This document shows, one piece after another, positions 16,151 to 24,881 of a stretch of DNA of 39,326 bases. Position numbers and translations under genes: made by a program. This DNA is from Candidatus Hestiella sp. (lineage in GTDB: Archaea; Thermoproteota; Thermoprotei_A; Sulfolobales; Acidilobaceae). The notes beneath the pieces were generated by a model. That model had not been told where the DNA came from, did no database searches, and saw nothing but the letters and a program-made list of their open reading frames with translations. The number at the start of each line of letters is the position of its first letter. Positions within the stretch are counted from its first letter, which is position 1. Location: NCBI GenBank assembly GCA_015522625.1, contig WALX01000053.1, forward strand, positions 1 through 39,326, written 5' to 3'.

Positions 16151-17446
16151 AATAGCTATTACTATCACGTTGTTTAGGTTCGATCCTGTATGCCCAGTTT
16201 TTATTAATGAATTTATTTTTTCCAGAACCTTGTAGCTATTGTTATTATTCAATTCTTGGATAAGATTAATATTACTCTTCTTAAGCTTCTCTAGATCATC
16301 AGTACCTATGATTGCTCCTGCAGCGTCTGTTGGACCATCTATCCCGTCTGTTGCAAATATCAATAATGAGACGTTTCTGCCAAGACTTTGCTGCATTTTT
16401 ATGGCCCATGCAAGTGCTAGTTCTGTGTTTCTTCCTCCGATGCCACTGCCTTTGACTGTAACAGAAGTTTCACCTCCTAGGATTAAGGCAAGGGGTGGCT
16501 TCTTTGGTATTTTTTTATTGATCGCATCAAGCGTTATTGATGCCAACATATAGCCCACTTCCCTAGACTCGCCTTCAAGCCTAGAAGTTAGGATCAAGGT
16601 TTTGTAGCCCATTTCCTTTAGCTTTCCTGAAACAGCCCTTAGCACCGCTTCATTGTTGGCTACTATCTTATTCCTTACTCTTCTTAGCTTCTTGTCCCCG
16701 GGTTTTAGGGTCTCAGGTATTTTGCCTTCCATACCTTCATTTATAACCTTCGTGACCCTTCTAGGAACTGCGTTCTCAAGGCCATTATTGATTATTATTC
16801 TATACGCATCTTCAAAAGTCGTGGGGTCGGGTACTGTTGGCCCAGAGGCTATTTGATCTATTTTATCGCCAGGGACATCACTTGCATAGAACCCGTAGGT
16901 CTTTGAGGGATAAGAATGCTCTATAAGCCTTCCCCCTTTTATCATCGAGAGGTGTTTTCTGATGGTATTTATACCAGAAATTTCTATGCCAGACTTCAGT
17001 AAGACCTCGTTTAATATCTTAATATCATCAAGCATTATATCGTCTAAGGGTTTTTCTACAAGGGCCGACCCCCCACCAGATATGAGATAAACCGTGTTCT
17101 TCTTAGATTGTTTGGACCATTCAATCACTGCATCACCAGCCTTTATGCTGCTTTCATCTGGTATTGGATGACCCGATTCTATTATTTCCAAAGAACCTAC
17201 CTTTGGCCTCTTCCCCCCTCTTGGAATAACTATGACGCCACCTACTATCCTATCTTCCAGCACTTCAAACGCTCCCTGAGACATGAGCCCAGCGCCTTTT
17301 CCAAATGCTATCAATATGAGCTCTTTTCCAGCGAACTTCTTTAGGCTGTTGGCAACAGGATGTGAAAGGTCTGCAGCCGTGACTATAGTTTTTATTATGC
17401 TATATAGATCTGACTTCGGATCCAGATCCACCTCTGATTCCCTCAT
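16145..17446 (-). CDS. glycerate 2-kinase (MOFRL family)
   Basis: The 433-residue protein matches the archaeal glycerate kinase type: AFGKGA near residue 48, [12 protein letters not shown] near 120, an ASDVPGD stretch near 188, and the C-terminal MOFRL domain with [10 protein letters not shown] and [10 protein letters not shown], then [15 protein letters not shown]. It phosphorylates D-glycerate to 2-phosphoglycerate, the step that joins the non-phosphorylative Entner-Doudoroff route to lower glycolysis in crenarchaea. The start at the ATG 17446 has no clear binding site and may be nearly leaderless. It diverges from cdvB. Confidence 0.9.
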   Translation of the reverse strand: MRESEVDLDPKSDLYSIIKTIVTAADLSHPVANSLKKFAGKELILIAFGKGAGLMSQGAFEVLEDRIVGGVIVIPRGGKRPKVGSLEIIESGHPIPDESSIKAGDAVIEWSKQSKKNTVYLISGGGSALVEKPLDDIMLDDIKILNEVLLKSGIEISGINTIRKHLSMIKGGRLIEHSYPSKTYGFYASDVPGDKIDQIASGPTVPDPTTFEDAYRIIINNGLENAVPRRVTKVINEGMEGKIPETLKPGDKKLRRVRNKIVANNEAVLRAVSGKLKEMGYKTLILTSRLEGESREVGYMLASITLDAINKKIPKKPPLALILGGETSVTVKGSGIGGRNTELALAWAIKMQQSLGRNVSLLIFATDGIDGPTDAAGAIIGTDDLEKLKKSNINLIQELNNNNSYKVLEKINSLIKTGHTGSNLNNVIVIAIS

Positions 17447-17543
17447 TGTATAGTTTCTGGTGGAGGTATTATTCAGGTGTTATTGAGCTATACATCTAAA
17501 GACCTATAATAGATAATAAAAATAACGAGCTGAGGGATAAGGC

Positions 17544-18326
17544 ATGATATCAGATATAGTTAAAAAGATCTTTGTAAGAGACCAATCATACAAAGAAACA
17601 GGTGTAACCCAGGGCGGAATAGATTATGATGAAATCTTGGCCCAGTTAAATATGGTTAAGTTTGAAATAGACAGAATTAAAACAGCAATAGCAGACGAAA
17701 TACAAGTATATTATAAGAAGATGATGGATGCGATAAGATCGAAGGATAGGGAAGGAAGCGAGATAAACGCTGCAGAAATAGTCTTAAAGAAGAGGGTGTT
17801 AAAATCAATACTTGCGTATGGGAACATGGTCGAGCTAGCAATTAGGAGAGTCCAAGATACGAGGAGCCTAGAATCCATAGTTAAGATAATCGGCCCATTA
17901 AGATATGCCATGGGTGCTATGGATGAATATTTGGCTAGCATTGCACCACAGGCAGTTACAACGTTGAGTAATGCAATAGAGGTGACTGAGGGTGTTATAA
18001 GAAAAGCAAGGATGGTAACGGATTCTATTCCTAAGGCAAGTAGCGTGGGCGAGTTGTTGCCAGAGGCCAACGAGCTTCTATCAAGCGCTTTTGTCGAGGC
18101 CGAAAAGGAAGTAGAGAAGCTCTCACCAAAGGTTCCTGAAAGTCTAGATCCAGAGATTATAGAAAAGAAAATCTTAAGCTATATAAAGCAAGAAAGTGGT
18201 TTATTAAACCTAAAAAAGGCAAGCAAGGATCTCGGAATACCCTTGGGGGCAGTAAAAGAAGCTCTCTATAGGTTAGAGGCAAGAGGCATTATTAAGGTAG
18301 AGATACCTAACAAACAAACAGCCTAA
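17544..18326 (+). CDS. cdvB: ESCRT-III-like cell division protein CdvB
   Basis: The 260-residue protein has a Snf7-like helical domain (about 25-180), then LSPKVPESLDP at 193-203 resembling the MIM2 motif that binds the Vps4 MIT domain, then a winged-helix domain (about 204-256) which in CdvB proteins binds CdvA. It forms the constriction machinery at the membrane. A purine-rich GAGGGAT precedes the ATG, and an AT-rich TAATAAAAAT lies about 25 bases before it. No cdvA gene is adjacent, unlike the Sulfolobus operon. A T-tract directly after the stop suggests separate termination before cdvC. Confidence 0.92.
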   Translation: MISDIVKKIFVRDQSYKETGVTQGGIDYDEILAQLNMVKFEIDRIKTAIADEIQVYYKKMMDAIRSKDREGSEINAAEIVLKKRVLKSILAYGNMVELAIRRVQDTRSLESIVKIIGPLRYAMGAMDEYLASIAPQAVTTLSNAIEVTEGVIRKARMVTDSIPKASSVGELLPEANELLSSAFVEAEKEVEKLSPKVPESLDPEIIEKKILSYIKQESGLLNLKKASKDLGIPLGAVKEALYRLEARGIIKVEIPNKQTA

Positions 18327-18341
18327 TTTTTTAGTTGTTTA
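18325..18341 (+). terminator. T-rich tract after cdvB
   Basis: AATTTTTTAGTTGTTTA begins within the cdvB stop codon. A run of six T followed by a second T-rich stretch is typical of crenarchaeal termination. It lies just before the candidate cdvC promoter. Confidence 0.4.
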
Positions 18342-18343
18342 CG

Positions 18344-18352
18344 CTTTAAATA
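18344..18352 (+). promoter_or_regulatory. candidate TATA box of cdvC
   Basis: CTTTAAATA lies about 33-41 bases before the cdvC ATG, so transcription would start near 18374-18378 and leave a leader of about ten bases. Together with the T-tract after cdvB it points to independent expression of cdvC. Confidence 0.4.
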
Positions 18353-18384
18353 TTGGGTTTTTATTTAATGTTGAGGGGGCAAGT

Positions 18385-19545
18385 ATGAATGAAACTAATC
18401 CGATTGCGATGCTTGAAAGGGTTGCCAGAAAGAAAATCCAGGAAGCATTGGAAGCAGAAAGAAATAGGGATTATGGGGAGGCAGTAGATAAGTACAAGAA
18501 AGCTATAGAGGCCTTGGAAGAGATAGTAAGAAACTATCCAGATCATACAATGGTTCGGTTGTATAGAAAGACAATAAATGAGCTAAAGATAAGGTTGAAG
18601 TATATTGAGGGTAAGGCTTCACAGGCAATCGGAGAGGGACTTCCTGACGAAATTAGAGTAGAGGTAAATGAGGAATCCTTAGAAACCCTACCAGATTTCG
18701 TATTGAAAGAAAAACCTGTTGTGACCTTTGATGATATAGCCGGACTAGAAGAGGCCAAGAAGGCGATAAAGGAATCGATTTTATATCCTGTAAAGAGACC
18801 TGATCTCTTCCCCCTTGGATGGCCTAGGGGTATATTACTATATGGACCTCCTGGGACTGGAAAAACAATGCTTGCAGCTGCGGTAACAAATGAAATTAAC
18901 GGAGAGTTCATTTACTTAGATGCAACAAACATAATGAGCAAATGGCTTGGAGAGGCTGAAAAAAATGTTAAAAAAGTATTTGATTATGCTAGGTCTAAGG
19001 CCTCAAAGGGTAACCCAGTTATAATATTTATAGATGAGCTAGACGCTATGCTAGGTGTGTTTTCCAATGAGGTTGGTGGGGAAGTAAGAGTAAGAAACCA
19101 GTTTTTGAAAGAGATGGACGGATTACAAGATAAATCTAAGATACTTCACGTATATGTTATTGGAGCGACAAATAAGCCATGGGCTCTCGATGGACCCTTT
19201 ATAAGGAGGTTCCAAAAAAGGATTTACGTTCCTTTGCCCAGTAGAGATGCAAGGATAAAGATGCTGGAGTTGCTTACCTCAAAAATAAATATTGGTAATG
19301 ACATTGATTTTGAAAAAATAGCAGACATGCTAGAGGGCTATTCTGGTAGCGATATAAGGGATATAGTGCAAAATGCATATATGAGGGTTGTGAGGGAGTA
19401 TTTCGAGCTTAATGGTGAGGGGAACAATGTAAGACCTGTAACACAAAATGACTTCATTGAATCTATCAGGTCAAGAAGGCCTAGCATTTCAAAGGAAATG
19501 ATAAAGCTCTATGAAAAGTGGGATGAGAAGTTTAGGGCCCTCTAA
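18385..19545 (+). CDS. cdvC: Vps4-like AAA+ ATPase CdvC
   Basis: The 386-residue protein has an N-terminal MIT three-helix domain (about 5-76) and one AAA+ module: Walker A GPPGTGKT (154-161), Walker B IIFIDELD (213-220), and the second region of homology GPFIRRFQKRI (270-280) with its arginine finger. It disassembles CdvB/ESCRT-III filaments in cell division, binding them through the MIT domain; the matching MIM2-like motif is visible in the upstream cdvB. GAGGGGGC precedes the ATG by four bases. The stop codon lies in a 9-bp inverted repeat. Confidence 0.94.
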   Translation: MNETNPIAMLERVARKKIQEALEAERNRDYGEAVDKYKKAIEALEEIVRNYPDHTMVRLYRKTINELKIRLKYIEGKASQAIGEGLPDEIRVEVNEESLETLPDFVLKEKPVVTFDDIAGLEEAKKAIKESILYPVKRPDLFPLGWPRGILLYGPPGTGKTMLAAAVTNEINGEFIYLDATNIMSKWLGEAEKNVKKVFDYARSKASKGNPVIIFIDELDAMLGVFSNEVGGEVRVRNQFLKEMDGLQDKSKILHVYVIGATNKPWALDGPFIRRFQKRIYVPLPSRDARIKMLELLTSKINIGNDIDFEKIADMLEGYSGSDIRDIVQNAYMRVVREYFELNGEGNNVRPVTQNDFIESIRSRRPSISKEMIKLYEKWDEKFRAL

Positions 19546-19567
19546 GCTTAAATCGAATAAGCTTAGA
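19541..19567. repeat. 9-bp inverted repeat spanning the cdvC stop
   Basis: The arms TCTAAGCTT (19541-19549) and AAGCTTAGA (19559-19567) are perfect reverse complements around a 9-base loop, and the left arm includes the cdvC TAA. The sequence then reads TTGTTTGCTTC. It may be a terminator or RNA-stability hairpin. Confidence 0.5.
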
Positions 19568-19649
19568 TTGTTTGCTTCATCGTTGTATGTTTTCTCGGCT
19601 AGGAACCATAAATTTTTGTTGTTCATCTTAGTTTTGTAGAGGTTCGTTA

Positions 19650-19853
19650 AGTTGTATTTTCTTAGTAGCCAATTAATTTCTAAATGCACGAAAACAGGTA
19701 AGACGTTTAACGCAGATATTGTAAGAGCCTTTAACATCCTAGTCAAAGATCTCATCATAACCTCGAGTCCCGAGAGAGGATAGAGGTAGTGGGGGTGGAG
19801 ACTCAGATTTGAGGAGTTGTGCTCATGAAACCTCATACGCCTATAATTTTTAA
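19650..19853 (+). pseudogene. C-terminal relic of an IS200/IS605-type TnpB
   Basis: Translation of about 19676-19786 gives KCTKTGKTFNAD, then IVRAFNIL, then TSSPERG before a stop. This is the end of the TnpB zinc finger, the RuvC-III N-A-D motif with A-x-N-I, and the S-P-E-R tail. A -1 shift continues DRGSGGGDSDL and SCAHETSYAYNF to the TAA at 19851-19853, matching the usual TnpB tail. The N-terminal two thirds are missing and the upstream sequence is not TnpB. The end of the opposing aldo/keto reductase runs about 20 bases into this tail. Confidence 0.6.
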
Positions 19854-20819
19854 TGCTATGTATTGGAATGCACATGGTATATATCTGATTGTTTTTAAGT
19901 TTTTGTACTCTTTTCCCCATGTCCATATGTACTTTTTAGAGACTTCGTCTAGGCTATGAGCTTCCCCCTTGTTTAGGGAAATGTTTGAGGCCTCCGCATA
20001 TTCCTTTACTCTCCATTCTTTCCTGGTTCCAGGAATTGGTAATGTGCCTTTGTTTAGTAGCCATGCTAGGCTTATCTGAGATTTTGTTGATCTCCTTTCT
20101 CTACTTATTTTTTCGATGGTATTAATCAATTCCTTATCCTTTATGATTATATCAAATTTCTTCTCTGCTTTTTGTGCTATGGTTTCCTTTTTATTTGCAC
20201 CTGTAAGTGCCCCCCTCACAAGGGGGCTATAGGATATAATCTCTATCTTTTCTTTTCTTGCAAAAGGAATTATATTTATCTCCGGGGTTCTAAAACCAAG
20301 GTTATATTCTATTTGGTTCGATACCAGCTCATGTCTCTTTGTACATTGGATCGCACTCTTAAGAAGCTTGCCAGAAAAATTAGAAATGCCTATGTATTCA
20401 GTATAGCCTTTTTCAACCATTTTCTCTAACCCCTTTATCAGTTCGCACAGCGGAATCCATACTGGAGGGGGCCAGTGGAGTTGCAGAAGAAATGGTGTGA
20501 ATCCAAGTCTCCTAATAGAATTTCTTACCCCCTTCTCTATAAAATATGCTGTAGGCCTAAACCCTCCAACCTTTGTTGCTACAAAAGCTTCCTCTATCGC
20601 CCCAAGCTCTCTTAGTGAGCTACCCAATGAGGCTTCGCTCTTTCCGTTACCATAGACCTCTGCTGTATCAAAGAAATTTATACCGGAATCTAGTGCACCT
20701 TTTACTATGTTTATGGCTTTTCCTTCATCACCCTTCCAAGAATTTGAGCCTATCTGCCAAAAACCAAGGCCTATAACGCTTATTTTTACATGTGTTTTCC
20801 CGAAGATTTTATACTTCAT
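19833..20819 (-). CDS. aldo/keto reductase
   Basis: The 328-residue TIM-barrel oxidoreductase has the complete catalytic tetrad: D51 and Y56 in FFDTAEVYG, K83 in ATKVG, and H115 in LLQLHW. The C-terminal NADP-binding part includes IPGTRKEWRVKE. It would reduce aldehydes or ketones with NAD(P)H in the cytoplasm; the substrate cannot be told. The last few codons are encoded by the antisense of a TnpB tail, so the C-terminus may have been altered by element insertion. It is bracketed by TnpB scraps on both sides and no other gene shares its transcript. Confidence 0.85.
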   Translation of the reverse strand: MKYKIFGKTHVKISVIGLGFWQIGSNSWKGDEGKAINIVKGALDSGINFFDTAEVYGNGKSEASLGSSLRELGAIEEAFVATKVGGFRPTAYFIEKGVRNSIRRLGFTPFLLQLHWPPPVWIPLCELIKGLEKMVEKGYTEYIGISNFSGKLLKSAIQCTKRHELVSNQIEYNLGFRTPEINIIPFARKEKIEIISYSPLVRGALTGANKKETIAQKAEKKFDIIIKDKELINTIEKISRERRSTKSQISLAWLLNKGTLPIPGTRKEWRVKEYAEASNISLNKGEAHSLDEVSKKYIWTWGKEYKNLKTIRYIPCAFQYIALKIIGV

Positions 20820-21140
20820 TTTGATCGTTTGTTTTTATTTTGATTGAAGGTTTAAAACAGCCATATATAGATTCGATTTTCTGGTTGCCAATCATCTTGG
20901 GCTAATTTAAATATCGCTTTGGTGCAATGAATCAGCAATGACTATTGATTTTTAGGTGTAGGGTATGACTTGGGTTGAAGTGTTCCTATTTACTAGAGTC
21001 TAGTAGAATATTAGAGAGGATTCATACAAGATTTACAAGGTTTGGTTGTTTTTGTGTCGATGTAACTAACGTTAGCCTTACCCTTTACAAGAATTTTAAG
21101 GATAAATATTTTGAAGCATTTTATAGAAAGGGTGTGGTGT
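20820..21140. other. intergenic region with a possible TnpB scrap
   Basis: Apart from the TnpB-like scrap at 21011-21085 and the GNAT promoter (GGATAAATATT near 21100), these 321 bases hold nothing recognisable. The start of the aldo/keto reductase lies at the left edge and its promoter should be in the first 60 bases. Confidence 0.5.
21011..21085 (-). pseudogene. possible zinc-finger relic of an IS200/IS605-type TnpB
   Basis: On the minus strand about 25 codons read VKGKANVSYIDTKTT then KPCKSCMNPL before a stop. This resembles the Y-(V/I)-D-P-x-x-T-S-x-x-C-x-x-C segment before and within the TnpB zinc finger. It is the part that would come just before the fragment at 19650-19853, but on the other strand and 1.2 kb away. 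The match is short, so chance resemblance is possible. Confidence 0.35.
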
Positions 21141-21995
21141 TTGAAGACAGTTGAGATAAGAAAGATAGTTGATGTTAATGAATTAGAGAGCATAGTTGAG
21201 GTAGAAAAGTCTGCTTGGAACATGCCAGACTATAGAGAGGCGGTACCAGTTCATATGCTCAGGGCATTAAAGGATAATGGCGGCCTGATTTTAGGGGCAT
21301 TTAGTAATGGAAATCTAATAGGCTTCTCTTTTGGTTGGGTGGTGGGGTGTGAAAGCTCTGCCTATTTCTATAGCCATATGAGCGGGGTGATGCACAGCCA
21401 TAAGTACAAAAACATTGGCTTCAGGTTAAAGTTGAAGCAAAGAGAAGAAGTGCTAAAGATGGATATAAGGCTAATAAAATGGACATTTGATCCACTTCAG
21501 GCTTTAAACTTAAACTTTAACTTAGAGAAGCTAGGAGTCGTTGCAAGGAATTATAAGAAAAACTACTATGGTAACATAATGGATTCAATAAATAGGGGTC
21601 TAGACAGCGATAGGGTTGAGGCCGAGTGGTATTTGGACAGCAACCGTGTCGTAAGGAGGATAGAAGGTATAGACAAAACCCCACCTCCAAATGAGCTAAT
21701 AAAAAACGGAGGCAGGATAGTTATAGATAGGCAATTAAAATTTGGGGTAGAAGTTCCAATAAAAAAGGACTTTGTTATAGGTGTAAAAACTATATTAATA
21801 GCAATACCAAAAGAAATATCATCTATAAGAAATACCAGCATAGATATAGCTAGGGCGTGGAGGCAATACACTAGAGAGGCGTATGAATTTTATTTAGGAA
21901 GAGGCTATATTCTTTCAGGTTTTTCTAAAGATGAAGAGGGCAATGGATATGCTATTTTATTTCACGCAGACCTAAATGATATATTGGGTGGTTAG
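21141..21995 (+). CDS. GNAT-superfamily acyltransferase (COG3375 type)
   Basis: The product is about 284 residues with the GNAT fold in its first half (GGLILGAFSNGNLIGFSFGW, then YFYSHMSGVMHSHKYKNIG, which replaces a textbook Q-x-x-G-x-G/A loop) and an extended C-terminal half, as in the COG3375 group. It would transfer an acyl group from CoA. TTG at 21141 is preceded by GGTG at 21131-21134 with 6-base spacing; an earlier TTG at 21111 lacks one. The next gene, an enolase-superfamily racemase, starts one base after the stop. In Geobacillus a GNAT succinyltransferase works with N-succinylamino acid racemase, so N-acylation of amino acids is a reasonable inference. Confidence 0.75.
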   Translation: MKTVEIRKIVDVNELESIVEVEKSAWNMPDYREAVPVHMLRALKDNGGLILGAFSNGNLIGFSFGWVVGCESSAYFYSHMSGVMHSHKYKNIGFRLKLKQREEVLKMDIRLIKWTFDPLQALNLNFNLEKLGVVARNYKKNYYGNIMDSINRGLDSDRVEAEWYLDSNRVVRRIEGIDKTPPPNELIKNGGRIVIDRQLKFGVEVPIKKDFVIGVKTILIAIPKEISSIRNTSIDIARAWRQYTREAYEFYLGRGYILSGFSKDEEGNGYAILFHADLNDILGG

Positions 21996-21996
21996 T

Positions 21997-23118
21997 TTGG
22001 AATTAAGAAGGATCGAGCTTTATGAGATCTGGGTAAAGTTGAGGGAAGAATTTGAGACAAGCTTTGGAAAGACGATAGAAAGGCCTGCAATTCTAATAAG
22101 GGTTGAGGAAAAGAGCGGTGAAGAGGGTTGGGGCGAATGTGTAGCTGGCGAAGGGCCTTGGTATAGCTACGAGACTTGGGAGACGGCATGGCATATATTG
22201 AACGAATTTATAGTCCCAAAGGTCTTAGAGAAAGGGGATATCGATATAGATGGTTACGAAAACCTTGTATCAAAAATAAGGGGCCATAATATGGCAAAGG
22301 CAAGCCTAGAGATGTCCTTGTGGGACTTAGAGGCTAAGCTAAGGGGCATTCCCTTATGGAGGCTTTTAGGAGGTAAAAACAGGCATATATCGAGCGGAGT
22401 TAGCATAGGGATTCAAAAAAGTGTAGATGAGCTTATAAAAAAAGTAGGTGATTTTTTAGAAAAAGGTTATAGAAGGATAAAGATAAAAATAAGGCCAGGC
22501 TATGATTTAGGGCCTATAAGCAGAATTAGGGATGAATACGGCTATGATTTACCTCTCCAAGTGGACGCAAACTCTGCTTATAGAATAGAGGACTTGGACG
22601 TATTTAGGAAGATAGACAATTACGCCTTGCTAATGATAGAACAGCCCTTACACTATAAAGACCTAGTGGATCACGCTGAGTTGGCAAGGCATATAAAAAC
22701 CCCTATTTGTCTAGATGAAAGCATAGAAGACGTAAATGATGCGAGGAAGGCCTATTACTTAGGGTCTGCCATGATAATAAACATAAAGCCAGGAAGGGTT
22801 GGTGGACTAAAGGAGACATTAAAGATACATGATTTCTGGTATAGCGTAGCGAATAGGCCTGTTTGGATCGGTGGAATGCTTGAAACAGGCATAGGGAGAG
22901 GCCATTTAGTGGCAGCTGCTACATTGCCTGGTGTTAAGTATCCAAGTGATATAAGTGCAAGTGATAAATACTTCGAGAAAGACATAGTGGAGCCTGAGTG
23001 GGTATTGAATAAGGATAGTACGATAACTGCACCGGAGAGGCCTGGAATAGGCGTTGAGGTTTTGTTTGATGAAATAAAGAAAGGTGTTAGGAGATCCAAA
23101 GTTTTTTCTAGAACTTGA
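21997..23118 (+). CDS. enolase-superfamily enzyme: o-succinylbenzoate synthase/N-succinylamino acid racemase type
   Basis: The product is about 373 residues in the muconate-lactonising subgroup of the enolase superfamily. It has K162-I-K164 as the K-x-K catalytic motif, metal ligands D190, E215 and D240 (DANSAY, IEQPL, LDES), and K264 in NIKPGRVGG as the second acid/base. Such proteins make o-succinylbenzoate for menaquinone or racemise N-acylamino acids. No other menaquinone gene is nearby and the partner is a GNAT transferase, which favours racemase. TTG at 21997 follows GGTGGT by 4 bases, and that site contains the end of the GNAT gene. Its 3' end overlaps the convergent transporter by 11 bases. 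Confidence 0.85.
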   Translation: MELRRIELYEIWVKLREEFETSFGKTIERPAILIRVEEKSGEEGWGECVAGEGPWYSYETWETAWHILNEFIVPKVLEKGDIDIDGYENLVSKIRGHNMAKASLEMSLWDLEAKLRGIPLWRLLGGKNRHISSGVSIGIQKSVDELIKKVGDFLEKGYRRIKIKIRPGYDLGPISRIRDEYGYDLPLQVDANSAYRIEDLDVFRKIDNYALLMIEQPLHYKDLVDHAELARHIKTPICLDESIEDVNDARKAYYLGSAMIINIKPGRVGGLKETLKIHDFWYSVANRPVWIGGMLETGIGRGHLVAAATLPGVKYPSDISASDKYFEKDIVEPEWVLNKDSTITAPERPGIGVEVLFDEIKKGVRRSKVFSRT

Positions 23119-24784
23119 CCAAAAATGTCAACATAAAAATCAGTATAATTATTATGGTTCCTGATATAATGAAATCCTTTATTCTGTAACCCGCCGTGTT
23201 ATAGACTATTAAGTTTGCCTGATGCGAAAATGGCGTTATAAAAGATGCTGATGCACTCATTGCTAATATTGTGGCGCTCATTAATGGGTTTGGAAAGGAT
23301 AGTGCAATGGGTGCTAGGATAATCGCAGTGGCTACATATCCCACGGTGTTTGCTAATATTAGCGCTACTACAAATAACACAACAGGGGATTCGTGGATAA
23401 ATGATGCTATATATCCTGTTAAACCACTTGTAATCATAACATTTCCTATGGAGAGATATGATCCTATAAAAATAACAGCCGGCCACTCTATGTATTCGTA
23501 TAGCTTCCTTATTGTCGTTGTCCCGCCAAAGGTACACACTAACGCTCCAGTTAAAAATGATATTGACATGCTAAGTCCGAGGGAGCTCATAATAACTGCA
23601 ACACCTAGGCCTATTAAGGAGGACAAGGCCTTCTTTCTATCAAATGATTTAAGACCTTTTCCTCCTATGGGCAACAGGTTATATATTGATGCTACCCTTG
23701 CAACATCTTCCTCCTCTCCCTCTACCAATATGACATCGCCTGGTGTAAGCATGTATTCCGGAACCCTGTAGAGGTTTCTTCCAGAGGCAATTCCAATGAT
23801 AGAAACGTTATAGCCCTCTGCAAGCGGTACTTCCTTTATTTTTCTCCCCCTTATTCTAGAGGAGCTGGTTATAAGCAGTTCGAATAGCTGTCCTTTGGTA
23901 GTCGGTCCTCTTTCTGATACCTTAACCCCCTTTGAGGATAGGAGTAGGGGCAGGTCCTCCGGCTTTATCTTCAATAGCAATATATCCCCTTCCTTTATTT
24001 TCCTTACCATTCCTATAAACCTCCACGGGGAAACAATCCTAATGACCTTCACCCCAAGGGACTTCTCAACATATTTTGGGCTCTTGCCTATGAAATCGCT
24101 ATTTCCGCTGACTTGTGCCTCTACTACATAGCTAGAAACGGAGACTTCTTTTAATGACCTTATCTTTTGTTCTCTCTTGCTAATTAATGGTGTTATCAGA
24201 AACACAACCACAACAACTATTATAAAGGCCTGCATTAGTCCTATTTTGGCGAATTGAAACATGCCTAGTGGATGCCCAAACCTGTTATACCATTCATTTG
24301 CTATGATGATATTAGATAGGTTTCCTATTACCGTGTATCTTCCACCCAATATCGATGAATATGCCAAGGGAAGGAGATATTTTGATGACGGTCTATTTAT
24401 CTTTGATGATATGGAGTATATAAGAGGGATAAAAGCGATGGTCAGGGTAACATCACTAATAAACCCAGAAGCCACAACAACTAAGGAAAGAAGGAGTAGT
24501 AGTAGAACCTTTTCATTTCTTATCCTTGACGTTAGTATATTTCCTGCTACTTCTAGTAGCCCTGAATCAGAGAGCGTACCGCTTATTATCATAGCTGATA
24601 TAAAGACAATTACCGTTATGGACGCAAAGTTCTCCAGCGCGTTCGTAGGTGTTATATAGCCAGCAAAGACTAGGATAAGCATTGTCAAAATACCAACTAT
24701 ATCATACCTAATTTTCCTAGTCAACAACAGGAACAATGATATTATTATTATTGCTGCTAGTGAAATTAGCCTGATTTGCATCAT
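23108..24784 (-). CDS. SLC13/DASS-type ion transporter with two RCK-C (TrkA-C) domains
   Basis: The 558-residue membrane protein has about eleven membrane spans in two blocks (about 1-200 and 390-558), separated by a soluble region (about 205-375) that reads as two TrkA-C/RCK-C domains, for example GDILLLKIKPEDL and GDVILVEGEEEDVARVA. NLSNIIIANEW and SHQANLIVYNTAGY match the paired S-N-x and H-Q-x-N motifs of SLC13-type carriers. It likely moves anions such as dicarboxylate, sulfate or phosphate with a cation; the substrate is not determinable. Tandem ATGs at 24784 and 24781 follow AGAGAG. It is monocistronic. Confidence 0.88.
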   Translation of the reverse strand: MMQIRLISLAAIIIISLFLLLTRKIRYDIVGILTMLILVFAGYITPTNALENFASITVIVFISAMIISGTLSDSGLLEVAGNILTSRIRNEKVLLLLLLSLVVVASGFISDVTLTIAFIPLIYSISSKINRPSSKYLLPLAYSSILGGRYTVIGNLSNIIIANEWYNRFGHPLGMFQFAKIGLMQAFIIVVVVVFLITPLISKREQKIRSLKEVSVSSYVVEAQVSGNSDFIGKSPKYVEKSLGVKVIRIVSPWRFIGMVRKIKEGDILLLKIKPEDLPLLLSSKGVKVSERGPTTKGQLFELLITSSSRIRGRKIKEVPLAEGYNVSIIGIASGRNLYRVPEYMLTPGDVILVEGEEEDVARVASIYNLLPIGGKGLKSFDRKKALSSLIGLGVAVIMSSLGLSMSISFLTGALVCTFGGTTTIRKLYEYIEWPAVIFIGSYLSIGNVMITSGLTGYIASFIHESPVVLFVVALILANTVGYVATAIILAPIALSFPNPLMSATILAMSASASFITPFSHQANLIVYNTAGYRIKDFIISGTIIIILIFMLTFLVKF

Positions 24785-24881
24785 CTCTCTTAGCCACTCT
24801 TTGTTTTTCTTTCCATTAATGGTTATTAAGATTATTTTTTATAAACGTCTATTGGCTTTACAGGAATAATGGGATGTCGTA

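Noticed and set aside
19489-19926. 145-codon minus-strand frame after cdvC
   Set aside because: It overlaps the end of cdvC, the TnpB relic and the reductase end; no domain is visible, and it is best explained as a chance frame.
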